Assembly (NCBI GenBank): GCA_037962975.1
Contig: CM075669.1
Coordinates: forward strand, 124,574,501-124,638,500
Length of the DNA: 64,000 bases
Origin: Clitoria ternatea
Lineage: Eukaryota > Streptophyta > Magnoliopsida > Fabales > Fabaceae
Direction: 5' to 3'
The stretch's first letter is position 1; every line of letters begins with the position of its first letter. The notes beneath the pieces were generated by a model. It saw only the letters and a program-made list of their open reading frames with translations, did no database searches and was not told where the DNA came from. The position numbers were made by a program, and so were the translations under genes. Shown here piece by piece: positions 9,173 to 20,434 of this stretch.

Positions 9173-12100
9173 TGTGGCGTGCTAAATCCGCTATTCAGTA
9201 TTATAGTTGTCTACTTCTAATTAATAAAAGGTAGGGAAATTTTTTCGCGTTTATTTTGTCACTTAAGTAAGGCACACCACAATTAAAGACTTATAATAGC
9301 TACCCTAGATCTAATTGGAAACCAACCCATATGTGAAGATATGAGAAGGTAAAAGTTAAGCAAGTACCTAATTAAATACATCAATGTATATATAAGATTG
9401 TCATGCACCAATTCCTCTAATTCTCATATTGGTTATTAATCCTTCAAGTTCAAGATACCTACCCATAGTCACACACATTCAAGCCTAATAATCCATAATC
9501 ATGAACATCCACATCAAAGCTTTTCCAAGAGTCCAATTAGGTGCAATACTATCCATATACTAATAAATCATCAATCTTTGCTCCTTATCAACTAGGCCTC
9601 CTAATATACTCATAACTAAGAGGTATACATCATATTATCTCATCCTACATACTTTGTACCAATTGTATGATAAAAATTCAACATTTACACTAACATGAAC
9701 AAAGCTTCATAAATTCACTCCATAACTACATCTATGCAACATACACTATTTTGTGATATAATATCAACTTTCATGCATAATTCTTCTTTCATAAAGATTC
9801 ATGATCATCAACCACCAATATACCAATAAGTTCATAGTTCAATATCTAAATTCAAAAGTACAAAGAATTAATCTAACAAACTCATTCAGAGTCCTAAAAA
9901 CTTAGGCATATACATCAATAGTCAAGCTATACAAAATAATGCCTATACACATCAAATTCTATAAAGGACTTAAAACAACATGTTTCAAAAAGAAATGTCG
10001 GCCAAGGCAAATAAAGTACCCCTTCACCCCATGCCGCCTCCATAAAATGTATCTCTCCACCATCTCAACCTACATCACAAGGCTAAAATGGACAACATAG
10101 AGAGTAAGTATATTTTCTCAATGATGAGCAATTATAGTGATAAGTCATGCATAGTAAAGTAATCATACATATTTTCCTTCAACATATCCAATCTCATTGG
10201 TACAATACATAGGCCATAATTTGATAATCAAATACATACATCATATATTATAATGTCAACTCATGCCAAAAGCCTTAAACATCATTCCCATGTCACCAAC
10301 AATGGTCATCACTACATTTACACAATAGCCAACAACACCAACAATATCTCCCAATTCAAGATACTCATGAGACATAATCGTTTTGGTCACTCAATTTCAA
10401 ATGCCATGTACTCACAAATAATGCATATGCTAGCCAACAATTAATGCTTATGCAATGAGACCAACTTATATAATTTCACTTTCTCATCATGTGTATATTC
10501 TACTCATGTGACTACAACCACGTATAGTTGTTTAATATTTAGAACCAATGCAAGGTTTCTTTCTCAAGATCATCGCAAGATCAATAAAACATGTCACATG
10601 GTATTCACTACGACCACACATAGTCATTTATAAAATCAACCAACGCAAGGTTATTATTCTCAAGATCAACGCAAGATCATTATTTATCACACATGAGATA
10701 TGTTATGCATGTCACAAGATGCATGAAATGCTCATGATGGTCTTAATTTCTCACATAATCCCACTTCATTATCATATATAAGCCAAAAGGGCACATCAAA
10801 GTATATCACCACCACAATCATCAATTTATCACCAATGTCATTCAAGAGTCCTACTTTACACACTTGTCACACATAACAACAATAGAATCAACCAAGGCCA
10901 ATATGTAATTATACATCACACATACATACATTATCAACACTAAGGTCATGCATTTAGAAAATAAACTCCTCTCCTACCTCAAGAGAAGTATTCTGTGGGG
11001 TTGGAGGAGTTGGATGGTCCCGCGTCACAAGAATGGTCAAAGCCTACATTTTTAATAAGTACAAACCACATCAAACATCATTCTATCATTAAATCAATGT
11101 CAACAACTAAGCCTCTTTTTAGAGATACATAAGTATAATCATGTATGTGAAACTTTGTTATGTTTATGCCTTCTCCATCTTGGAGGTTTGGAACCTAGGC
11201 CATTCTCATCACATTCTTTTTATCTTAGGATTTGAAATTCACCTTAGGTGATTAATCAAAATTCAAGGTGTTATCCATTAGGCTCTTTAAGCCTTAATTA
11301 AATTATTCACTTCATTATGTTTCATTTTTAATAGTTTCCCTTTAGAAGGCACAAATCATTCATCACTAGTAATTCAAATAAATTTTTGTTCTTTATTCCC
11401 CTTTAAGATAACTAAAAGTCATTCCTAATCCTACATGACTTAAGTCCTTTTAGTCTACTTTCATGACAAAGTCACCTATCACCAACAACAATATTCTCTT
11501 AGTCTATTTATTAGCTTTTTCATGCCTAATGTGTTCTAATAATATTTTCTAGACCATTAGTCTTTCATTCAACTCCAATAGTTCATAATTGTCACTAAAT
11601 CCACTTCTACACTACATACTTTTTCTTCTTAATCTTTCTTACCTAATAACCACTCAAATCCTCAAACTACACTTATTAGTACTTACTCAAGTTCATAATT
11701 ACTCTTTTAAGTCCTAAAATTCTCTTAGCAATTTTATTCACCTTAGCAACACACTTACCCTTTACTAGTTCACATAATAAATCACTTAACTCATGACATT
11801 TTACACACCACATCAACCAATAATTATTCAACACTAATTCTAATTAATAACCCATATCTAACAAGAGTTTTCAAGCTCATTTTAACAAGGCTAATACATT
11901 TTTGGGCCTATTATGCCACTTTATCATTTTTACCATCCAAAAGAATTTTAAAGCTTAGTATCAATTCCTTACTTTTCTATAACTCATCTAATAAATTCTA
12001 GAGCATCATTCAAAGTCTCATAATCACTTCAAAACCATCCTTAAGCCATTTCAAGACCAAAATATAATTTTCTTCTAAATTAAAGTAAGTTCTCAATTTA

Positions 12101-13610
12101 GGATTTTTCACCTAATATCATTCAAGACCAAATTCATTCATTCCAACATCACCAATTCATTTCAATACACTATTTTAGACCTCATAATCATTCTAAAATC
12201 ATTCAAACTAATTTAAGTCTTCTATTTGTAATTTTTTTCCGCCAATTAAAGTAAGCCTCAAGGTCCCAATTTTACATATAATCAAATTAAAGCACCCATT
12301 AAGCACAATCCATACATTAAACTTAATTCCAACAATCAATCACATTCTAATTCAAGTGCCTAATCATGTTTCTAACAACACACAAAATTCCCAATGGTCT
12401 CCTAACCTAGGTTTTGGGTTCCACATGCAATTTCTATATTTTTCCAACACTAACATCATAACTTACATACTCTAAGCTACCATCACAAGGCCAATCAAGA
12501 GTTTTTAACATACCCCAATGGAATTCAAGGTTCCAAATTCAAGAGAGCAATAAAATTGGGTATTGATGAGCCCTAATCCCAAATGCTTGAACAAGCTCCT
12601 CCAAGGTGTCAAAGAAGCTTCCAAGAACCTTAAATTTTCATCACACCATGGTTAGGCACAAGAAGGGATTTTCGGTTTTGGATGTGGGGGACAAGGGGAG
12701 ATGATGAAAATAGGAAAAATGAAGAGGAAGAGGAGAGGATAGGGTCCAATCCTTAAAAACTTGTCAAAAATGACACCTTTCTTTAATTTTCATCAAGTTT
12801 TGGCCATGGTTTATGGTGGAAAGGCTTTGAAAATGGAGAGGGGGAGAAGAAGAGGCAAGGCATGGTTTTGGAGAAGAAGAAAAGGGGCTGATGCTGCTGC
12901 TGGAAGAGAAGGAAGAAGAATTAACTTTTGGCTTTTATTACAATTTTACCACAATGCTCTCCAATTAAAGTTTTTGGCTCCAAGGTTCAAATTTTCGGCA
13001 ATTCATCATCTTGGGCTTTAAAAATCTGATGGGAACAGCCCATAATAGCATTCTTGGTCAGCTCATTTAATTGGGTGAAACTCGTCACGTTTCGGCTCGA
13101 AAATGAAGCGTTTTGGTCACCCAGGGCCCACCGTACCTCTAATTAATCATTTATAAATTTTTTCGGGTTCATTTTTGGGTTTAAAATATTTATTTAAGTG
13201 TTTCCTAATGTTTAATAATTACTTTTGGGTTAGTTAATTTTTGAGGCCCAATTGAGGCCTGTTGCCCAAATCGATCATTTTTCGACATTAAACGGCGCCG
13301 ATAAATCCTAAATAATTCACAATAAATTCCACAAATGCTCAAATTAATTTTAGCTCATCTTTGGGACATAAATATTTATTCATAATAATTATCTAATGTT
13401 TCCCGGCCCGTTGGGCCCGTCTCGGTATTCTGCTCGTACGTCGTTCACCAATTAAACGACGGCATTAATCGTCGTATTCGCCGTATCAACTCAAGGGGTC
13501 CATAATTAATTTTTTTCTACACGTATAGGACATCAAATAATTATTTCCTATAGTTGTATTATTTATTTACCCCAATTAATTAATTTTGCTCAAATTTCTA
13601 GGATGTTACA
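9173..13610 (-). mobile_element. Long solo LTR, Del/Tekay-like, with TAGGC duplication
   Basis: Starts TGTGGCGTGC and ends GATGTTACA, flanked by TAGGC at 9168-9172 and 13611-13615. The G-rich array continues on both sides, so the insertion is precise. Read on the minus strand it begins TGTAACATCCTAGAAATTTG, typical of long-LTR chromovirus (Del/Tekay) LTRs. At 4.44 kb it has no gag or pol. The only features are AT-rich text and a direct internal repeat around 10545-10720 (CGCAAGGTT...CTCAAGATCA twice). I infer a solo LTR left by LTR-LTR recombination. Confidence 0.75.
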
Positions 13611-13615
13611 TAGGC

Positions 13616-13960
13616 CGTGGGGAGGGGTTTTCGTCGGAGATTGGTGGTGGGTGTTGGGAGGGGTACTGGGTTGGGGTTGTTAGGCCATGGGAGGGGGTTT
13701 TGTGGTTGATGGGTGGTGGGTGTAGGGAGGGTCGTGGGTGATGGTGGTGGGTGTAGGTGTTTGGGTTTAGGGGGTGGGTCTAGGGAGGGGCTACGGGTTT
13801 CTTGGTGAGGCTGTAGGGAAGGGGGTTTCGTGGTGATGGGTGTGGGGAGGGGTGTGGGTGGTCGGTGATGGGTGGCTCGGGTGGGGTGGTTGCTGTGTTT
13901 AGGGTTGGCAAGGGATGGTGGTGATGGAGGTGCATGGGTATGGCTATTATGCGTTGGTCC
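13616..13960. repeat. G-rich minisatellite, second part
   Basis: Continuation of the array split by the solo LTR (GGCCGTGGGGAGGGG, TTTCGTCGGAGATTGG, GGTGGGTGTAGGGAGGG). It degenerates after about 13740 into GGTGGT/GGGTGTGGG text. Confidence 0.8.
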
Positions 13961-14994
13961 ACAGTAAAATGTTTTTAATGGTGAATGATGGAAGTATATG
14001 GGTGGTGTGTTTTTTGTTAGGGTGTACCTTAAACTGAATCTGTATAGTTTAATTTTTTATTGTATGTATTGTTTAAACTGATTTGTAGTTTAGTTTGAAT
14101 GTGTTGTTTATTTTTTTATTATATAGTTTACTTTGATAAGGTTAAATTTTTTTATTGTATTTTAATGTATTAATTTGATTAGGGTGTATGTTAATTTTTT
14201 TGTTTGTAAAAAATAGAAAATGTAATAACAATTATTATGTTTAGCTTTATTTGAATTATAGTTAGTTTTTGTTGTTGTATTGTTTGATTTTTGTGTTAAT
14301 GTATGGTTTGATTTTTTTAATTAAGTAATCTGTTCAGATTTAGTTAATAGTTTATAGTAGGTTGAGCGTTTAAATTTAACTTTGTCGATTCGGTCCCATT
14401 AAGGATAATTATAGTTATAGCGTTTAATTTAACTAACTTGTTCTATTTCGATTAAGCATTCCGTTTAATTTAACCAACTTGTTCTATTACGATTAAGTTA
14501 TCAGTTTAGGATTTGCAAATTGATTGAGGAATCAATGGTTTCAAAATATTCTTATTAATTTCATAGTCGAGGAATCAATGCGAATGACTTAAGATTGTGA
14601 CGTAAAAATCAATAGTTTGAAAGCCGATTATATTAATGTATATGTTGTACGTTAGGGGGAGATAGCTGAATCCAATCCCATTTTCTCTCATTTGATCCTC
14701 GTACTTGTCATTACTTATATTGTCTTTATTTAATGCTCAAAGTTATCTTTTAATTATTAGTTATATCTTATTAAATGAATGAAAACTTTGTTTCTCACCT
14801 AAACCATATGAAATCATGTTGTTGAAACACCACTCCTCAGTGGAATGACACTTTAATATACTACACTACGACGTAGAAAACTTGTCGTTATTCCATTACA
14901 AGAACAATCACATCAAGAGGGTGGCTGTGTGGTGAAAGAGAGGCCGTGGGTTATAAGTGGGAAAGGAACGAGAATGAGGATTTTTGATGGTTGG
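13961..14994. other. AT-rich segment, no gene seen
   Basis: T-rich text with repeated TTTAATTTTTTTATTGTAT phrases, resembling an intron or decayed LTR. No protein-coding signal. Around 14400-14520 there is a local near-duplication (AATTTAACTAACTTGTTCTAT and AATTTAACCAACTTGTTCTAT) about 60 bp apart. The right end is the Ogre insertion site. Confidence 0.5.
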
Positions 14995-17318
14995 TGTTGC
15001 TACCTAATTTTGTCCGGGCCCATTTAAAATGTAAAAAAAAAAATAAATAATAAAAATACCAAAAAATAAAAAATTCTTTTTAGAAAAAAAGTGAACCTAT
15101 GGGCTTGTTTGAATTTCAAATTATTGATCCGGGTTTTGACTTTTAAATTTTAAATCCTTATTAAGGCCATAAATTTTTGAACTCCTAGACTTAGAAATTT
15201 TCAAAATTCAAGAAGGAGGTTTAAAATTTGAATTTCATAAGGGATAAGATTTTAGAAGATTAGAGAAAGAAAGAGATAAAGCTTTTTAAATAAATGAGTA
15301 TATTATAAAATGTGATAAGATTTTTAAGAAAAATCGAATTCAGATTTTATATTAAGCTAATCCTATTATCTATATGTTATGAGATAAGATGGAGATTTTA
15401 AGGAATGAGATAAAGTTTCTTTTGAAGAGATAGAGTTTTTAAATATTATAAGATGAGATAGAGCTTTTTTATATATATATATATAAACAAATCAGCTTCA
15501 GATTTTATAATTATATCAATTAAGCTAACTTTGTTTATTAATACATAAGCTATGAGATAATGAAAAAAGAATATATATTATAATAGATAAAGGGAAATGG
15601 ATTTCAAGTTATATAATAGAATAATAAAATGCTTCACTGGCGAGGAGATAAAGAAAACCAATTTTTTGTTAAATAATAATATATAGATTACGTAAAGGAT
15701 TGAATAGAGATATAAGGATCCACGCTACAGTAGAAAGGGAGAGAGAGATTGGTAGGCTGGATATTCACGTGATTGATGAATTAAGAAGGGGTCAGTGGGC
15801 ATTAGAAAAAAGGCATATGATTAGAAAAGAGAATGAGGATATTAACGTGAATCAAGGAGAATAAAAGAGGGTAGAAATTCTGGAGTACAGAAGCACATAC
15901 ACGTAGAGGCACATTGAGGAATTGAAAAAAAAGAAGAATTCAAGTGCAGCTACGCTATAGGAAAAGAGTCCACGCGGAAAAGAAAATTGACACAAAGAAG
16001 AACAACTCACAAAAACACCAACATCAGGTATTTTTTTTCTTCTTTTCACTGTTCTTTTTGTGATTATATGTAATCCTATCTTCTTAGGGAGTTAAATTAT
16101 GAAATCCTTTTCCCTTTAGAATTATTTTGATAATTAGTATCACATAGTGTCCGTTAATGTTTGATACAAACCAAGTTTAGAGTATTACATTGTAAAAATA
16201 AAAAATAAAAAATAATATTGGTATGTGCCTAAAATTAAAATTCTTATGTCAGGATTAATTTAAACGAGATGTACAATTAACCTATGTTTAATTTCTAGAC
16301 CCTAAAATATTCTAGTGATGCCAATAAGTTACGAAAATTAATATATTCCTATTAGGGATTAATTTGGACGAGACGTCTTGTTGGCCAAAGTTTTCAAGTA
16401 ATTATAAGCCTTTAATTGTTTTAAAATTAACTTCGACCATAAAAATATTTTGATAACAAATTTAGGGTCTTTATAGAATTTTTGGATGAGACGTCCTATC
16501 AATCTATATTAAATTTTCTAAAATAATTTAGACCATAAAACACTTTAAGCAATTTCTATAATATAATAAAATCAAACTATTTTTATAGATTCTTTGGATG
16601 AGATATCCTATTAATCTAGGTCTCCAAATAAACTTTTTCATTCTTAAATCAATTTAGACTATTAAATTTCTCTCTAAAAATATAATAAAATCAATAAGAC
16701 CCAAAGTTCCTTTTTTATACAACAATTGAAATCAATTTGGACGAGACGTCCTGTTGGTTAACATTTTAAATCTCGACATTTTCAATATACTTTGCATTTT
16801 TTTAAATAACCCAAAGAACTATGTAACCCTGATTTCCCCTAACGCTTGGGGAATACGTAGGAGCGGGAACAATTATTCCTGTCGGGCCCAAATTTTAAAA
16901 AAATATATACCCCTTTTACTAGTAAAAATAAAATCATCATGCTTTTATTGATAACTGGATTAATTTGGATGAGACATCCTGTTAATCGTAAAATTTATAA
17001 TTTTAAAAATCATTAAATCAACAAAAAATCCATAAGGCATCTCTAAGAGGTTTAAATTATAAAGTAGTAGGATTATTCAAACTTAAACAATCTAGGGTAA
17101 CCGTTTAAAATGGACAGTGTGGGGTGCTAATACCTTCCCTACCTGTAAATAGACTCCCGAACTTAAAATCTTAATTTAGGACTAGTACCTCCACGTTAGG
17201 TTTTTTCTAATGTTTTACCGTAAAAACATTAGTGGCGACTCCACGATTTCCGGAGAAAACTCGGGAAACCCTATTTTCTTTTTACGGTCGGCCTCCCGCC
17301 GCGATTTAGGTCGCGACA
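14995..17318 (+). repeat. Ogre 5' LTR (2.32 kb)
   Basis: Starts TGTTGCTACC and ends GGTCGCGACA. It aligns along its length with 41282-43594 with only a few per cent difference by eye. A TATATA run (about 15470-15484) preceded by T-rich text may be the core promoter; its length differs between the two LTRs. Six copies of a GACGTC-centred motif lie in the second half. A GGGTGCTAATACCTTCCC / GTGGCGACTCCAC block sits near the 3' end. Confidence 0.93.
16251..16985. repeat. Six GACGTC-centred inverted motifs in Ogre LTR
   Basis: Units of the form ATTAATTTGGACG, then AGA, then CGTCCTGTTAAT, so the two sides are roughly reverse complements. They occur near 16251, 16354, 16478, 16588, 16732 and 16958, about 100-145 bp apart. 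The same units recur in the 3' LTR (about 42530-43260) and, five times, in the remnant at 5698-6772. Confidence 0.8.
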
Positions 17319-17320
17319 GA

Positions 17321-17340
17321 TGGCGACTCCACTGTGGACC
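17321..17340 (+). other. Ogre primer binding site
   Basis: TGGCGACTCCACTGTGGACC begins 2 bp after the LTR end. TGGCGACTCCACTG is the usual Ogre primer-site start, complementary to a tRNA-Arg 3' end. The tRNA assignment is from family knowledge. Confidence 0.7.
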
Positions 17341-18216
17341 TTAGAGAGTCAAGCCCGTTTAATTAGTTTAAGTGTATTAGAATTATCCTACATGATTTCT
17401 TGCCTATGTTTATGCCATGTGTTTTGTTGATATATGTTAGTATCGAACCTTAGGGTAGAAGATGTTATATTTTGTATTATTGAACCTTAGGATAGATGAT
17501 TTTTTTTGTATTGCTCTGTGTTTGTTTCTTGTGAAGGAAGAGTAAATTGCATGTATGTATGCCCCTCACACACTACACTTACACTTTTTCACACACATTC
17601 TGAGTGGGACCCTACACCCAAGGATCTGAATAAACCATCAAGTTTAGGGGAGGTTGTGTAGCGGTGTCATTTAGGACATTCGTCTCTGTCTGACATCGTG
17701 AGAGCCTCAGCTAGAGTGTGACTTTCTCATGGTGACCACACTTGGTAGATTTCCTATCGTTGTGGTCCACATCATGGGTAGAGTCTTAGCTCTAGTGGCC
17801 TTTAGTGATTTAAAATAGCCACCTAATGTGAGAGAACACTATTAGAGGAGCCTTAGAACCAATAGGAGGCCTTCAGACAAACCCTGTATAGGGAACACAA
17901 GGGGTAATGGTATTTTACCTTATGTTTTTTTCTAAATTAAAAGACTCCTTTTCCAAGAAACGTTTTTTTTAAAAAACCCAATAATTTGACATGAGGCAAA
18001 TAGTTCAAGCCCATTCAATTTCGTGCTTTAAATTATAGGCCTTTTGGATCATATGTTTTTATGCAAAGTTTTCCAAAAAGTGGATGTTCTGAGATGTCTG
18101 TAACTTATTCACGCAAGAAAAATATATATTTTTAAGAAATAATGATAACAAGCCTATAAGTTGATTTTTTTCCCTCTTCCAGAAAGTAATCGGAACTTGG
18201 CGAGTATCCAACAAAA
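17341..18216 (+). other. Ogre untranslated leader
   Basis: About 0.9 kb between primer site and ORF1 without a long ORF, as in other Ogre elements. It contains CACACACTACACTTACAC text and short polyA/polyT runs but no clear further structure. Confidence 0.7.
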
Positions 18217-20040
18217 ATGGAAACTAATGTGGATTTAGATGAATGTGGGGCTAATAAGGCCGAATTGAGGAAGTTACTACACGTCAAGGTTAGGAAAATC
18301 GACACTGCCAGCCTGCAGGTTTTGGGAAAGAAGCTGAATCTGACTCAAAAGATGACCTTCTCAAGGAATTATGGGAGGATCCTAAAGCTTTTGGAAGTTG
18401 AAGTACAGGTCGAAGCACTCATTGCTTTAGCCCAATTCTACGACCCGCCTCTTCGATGCTTCACATTTCGAGACTTCCAGTTAGCGCCATCAGTGGAAGA
18501 GTTCGAGCAGATTTTGGGTTTGCCATTAGAGGGGCAGGTACCTTACAGACGAATTGGGCAGTATGCTAACGTCACCTCCCTTTCTTCAATACTGAAGATT
18601 AGTCTGATCGAGCTAGAAGAAGCGCGACTATGCAGGAATCAGATACCAGGGTTTACCAGGGCGTATTTGGAAAAACACATGAACAGTTTGGCTGAAAAAA
18701 AAGATTGGGAAACTTTCATGGATACCTTAGCACTTACCCTTTATGGTATCATCTTGTTTCCTCGAATCGAGAATTATGTAGACTATGATGCTATAGATGT
18801 TTTCCTGGCCCGTAAACTTCATCGTGAAAATCCTATTACTGCACTTTTGGCGGATGTTTACTGTACCATGGACTATTGCCATACTCAAGGGGGGAAAAGA
18901 ATCCTTTGTTGCTCACCTGCTTTGTATGTGTGCCTTACATCACATGTCTTCAGCCAAATGGGCAAGGTTGAATGCCCTATATCAGACCTAAAGTGGTGCC
19001 AGTTGACTGTGAAGAGCGGGCGTGAATGGGCCAGCCATGTTATTGGGCTCACTGCTGAAAAGGTAAGATGGTATCTGTAATGGCTGAAGGTTGACACCAT
19101 CATTCACCATTGTGGAGGCTATCCAAATGTCCCGCTCATACGCACTCGTGGATGCATCAATTATAATCCGGTCATAGCCAAGTGCCAATTGGCTTACCAT
19201 TTGCTCGGACCACCAAGTGAAGAGTCATTGACCCCCTTTGTCCTCTACTACACAAACGGGGAATACGCTTCTACCCTCAAGCATATAAGGGGTGCCTGGC
19301 AGAAAGTTTGCAAGAAAGGGAAAAAGCTAGGTGTCAGAAGTCACGGTATTAAAGAAGAATACTATCAGTGGATCCTAAATTGGGTCTCTATCGTCAAGCT
19401 GCCATTCAGGACATTTGATCCCCCTTCGAGGTATGAGTCATCTACTGGACCCCCTTTTGAAGATGAAAGGGTCAGAGAAATAGAGGAGCTGAAAGCCAAG
19501 AACAAGAAGTTAGAAGATGACTTCGCAAAAGCCTATCAAGATTGTGCTCTTTTGAAGAGGGAAAATCATGAAAAAGAACAAGCCTATGAGGACATTAGTA
19601 GAAAGCGAAAGGCCGAAATGATTCATATGCAGAAGTTAGATCAATGCCTCCGAGCAGCTAACTCCCAGCTAAAAGCCAAGAATGAAGAAAGGGATGTTAT
19701 TCTTGCAGACAAACAGCTATTGAAACAAATGGTGGAGAGAGCAAGAGAAAATGAACAGAAGGCCGTGGCACAAAAGGATTTTCTGCAATCTCAAATCACT
19801 ATCATGGAGCAACAAATCAAAGATATGATAGAAACTTCTCGACAAGAAATAAATGATGAGAAATGGCATGCATACGAAGTAGAGAACAGATGTCAGGAGA
19901 TGATACAGTCTATGAGAGCCGAAGTAGCAAATCAGGATGAAATCATTCACTCATGGATGCGCCGCTTCCACCAGCTAGCGTATCTGGCAAACGGAACTTT
20001 GGAAGACATCCCACAGCTGCTGAGAAAGGCCGAAGAATAA
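18217..20040 (+). pseudogene. Ogre ORF1 protein, one in-frame stop
   Basis: A frame of about 607 codons starting at ATG 18217, interrupted once by TAA at 19078-19080 and then open to 20040. Residues about 50-290 form the ORF1 domain of legume Ogre-type elements (FTFRDFQLAPSVEEFEQILG, ALTLYGIILFPRIENYVDY, CCSPALYVCLTSHVF), resembling plant mobile-domain/DUF7745 proteins. After the stop, WLKVDTIIHHCGGYPNVPLI and KKLGVRSHGIKEEYYQWI continue it. The last third (about residues 420-600) is a long charged coiled coil (EIEELKAKNKKLEDDFAKAY... QMVERARENEQKAVAQK). The biochemical role of ORF1 is not known; it precedes gag as a separate ORF. A single-base change explains the stop. Confidence 0.85.
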
Positions 20041-20434
20041 TAAATCCCCTCACTACCCCCAAGGAGATTGTAGTTTTCCTAGAATATTATAAAAATTAGC
20101 TTAATGAAATGAAGGCTGTGATTGCCCGAGCTAGGAGAGACTGATTATTTCTGCTGGATATAATGACTGCTTTTATTAAAGTAATAAAATGATTGCTTCA
20201 CGTCCACAATGATACCATATTAGTTTCCACATTGCTTAACTTAGTACTTTTGAATGAGACGTTTTGAGGAATGGTAACAGGATGCTCGCCAAGGCTCATG
20301 ATCGCTTCAATCATTTTTTCTTCTTATTATTATTTCTTTCTTTCTTTATTTATTTTTTGGTCTCTTTCTTTTCCTTTTTTCTTTTCACTAATACATTTTT
20401 TTTATTAAAAAAGAAAGAAAGAAAGAAAGAAATC
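20041..20434 (+). other. Spacer between ORF1 and gag
   Basis: About 0.4 kb with a long T-rich/TTTC stretch and a GAAA run (about 20310-20430) just before the gag ATG at 20435. No protein signal. Confidence 0.6.

Noticed and set aside
12761..13021. Arg/Lys-rich 86-codon ORF in the long solo LTR
   Set aside because: Translation of a purine-rich low-complexity stretch; no homology or conserved start.
13780..13962. His/Pro-rich ORF on the minus strand
   Set aside because: It is the complement of the G-rich minisatellite.
20264..20434. Upstream extension of gag to 20264
   Set aside because: The extension is T-rich, highly hydrophobic low-complexity; ATG 20435 fits the family's basic gag start.
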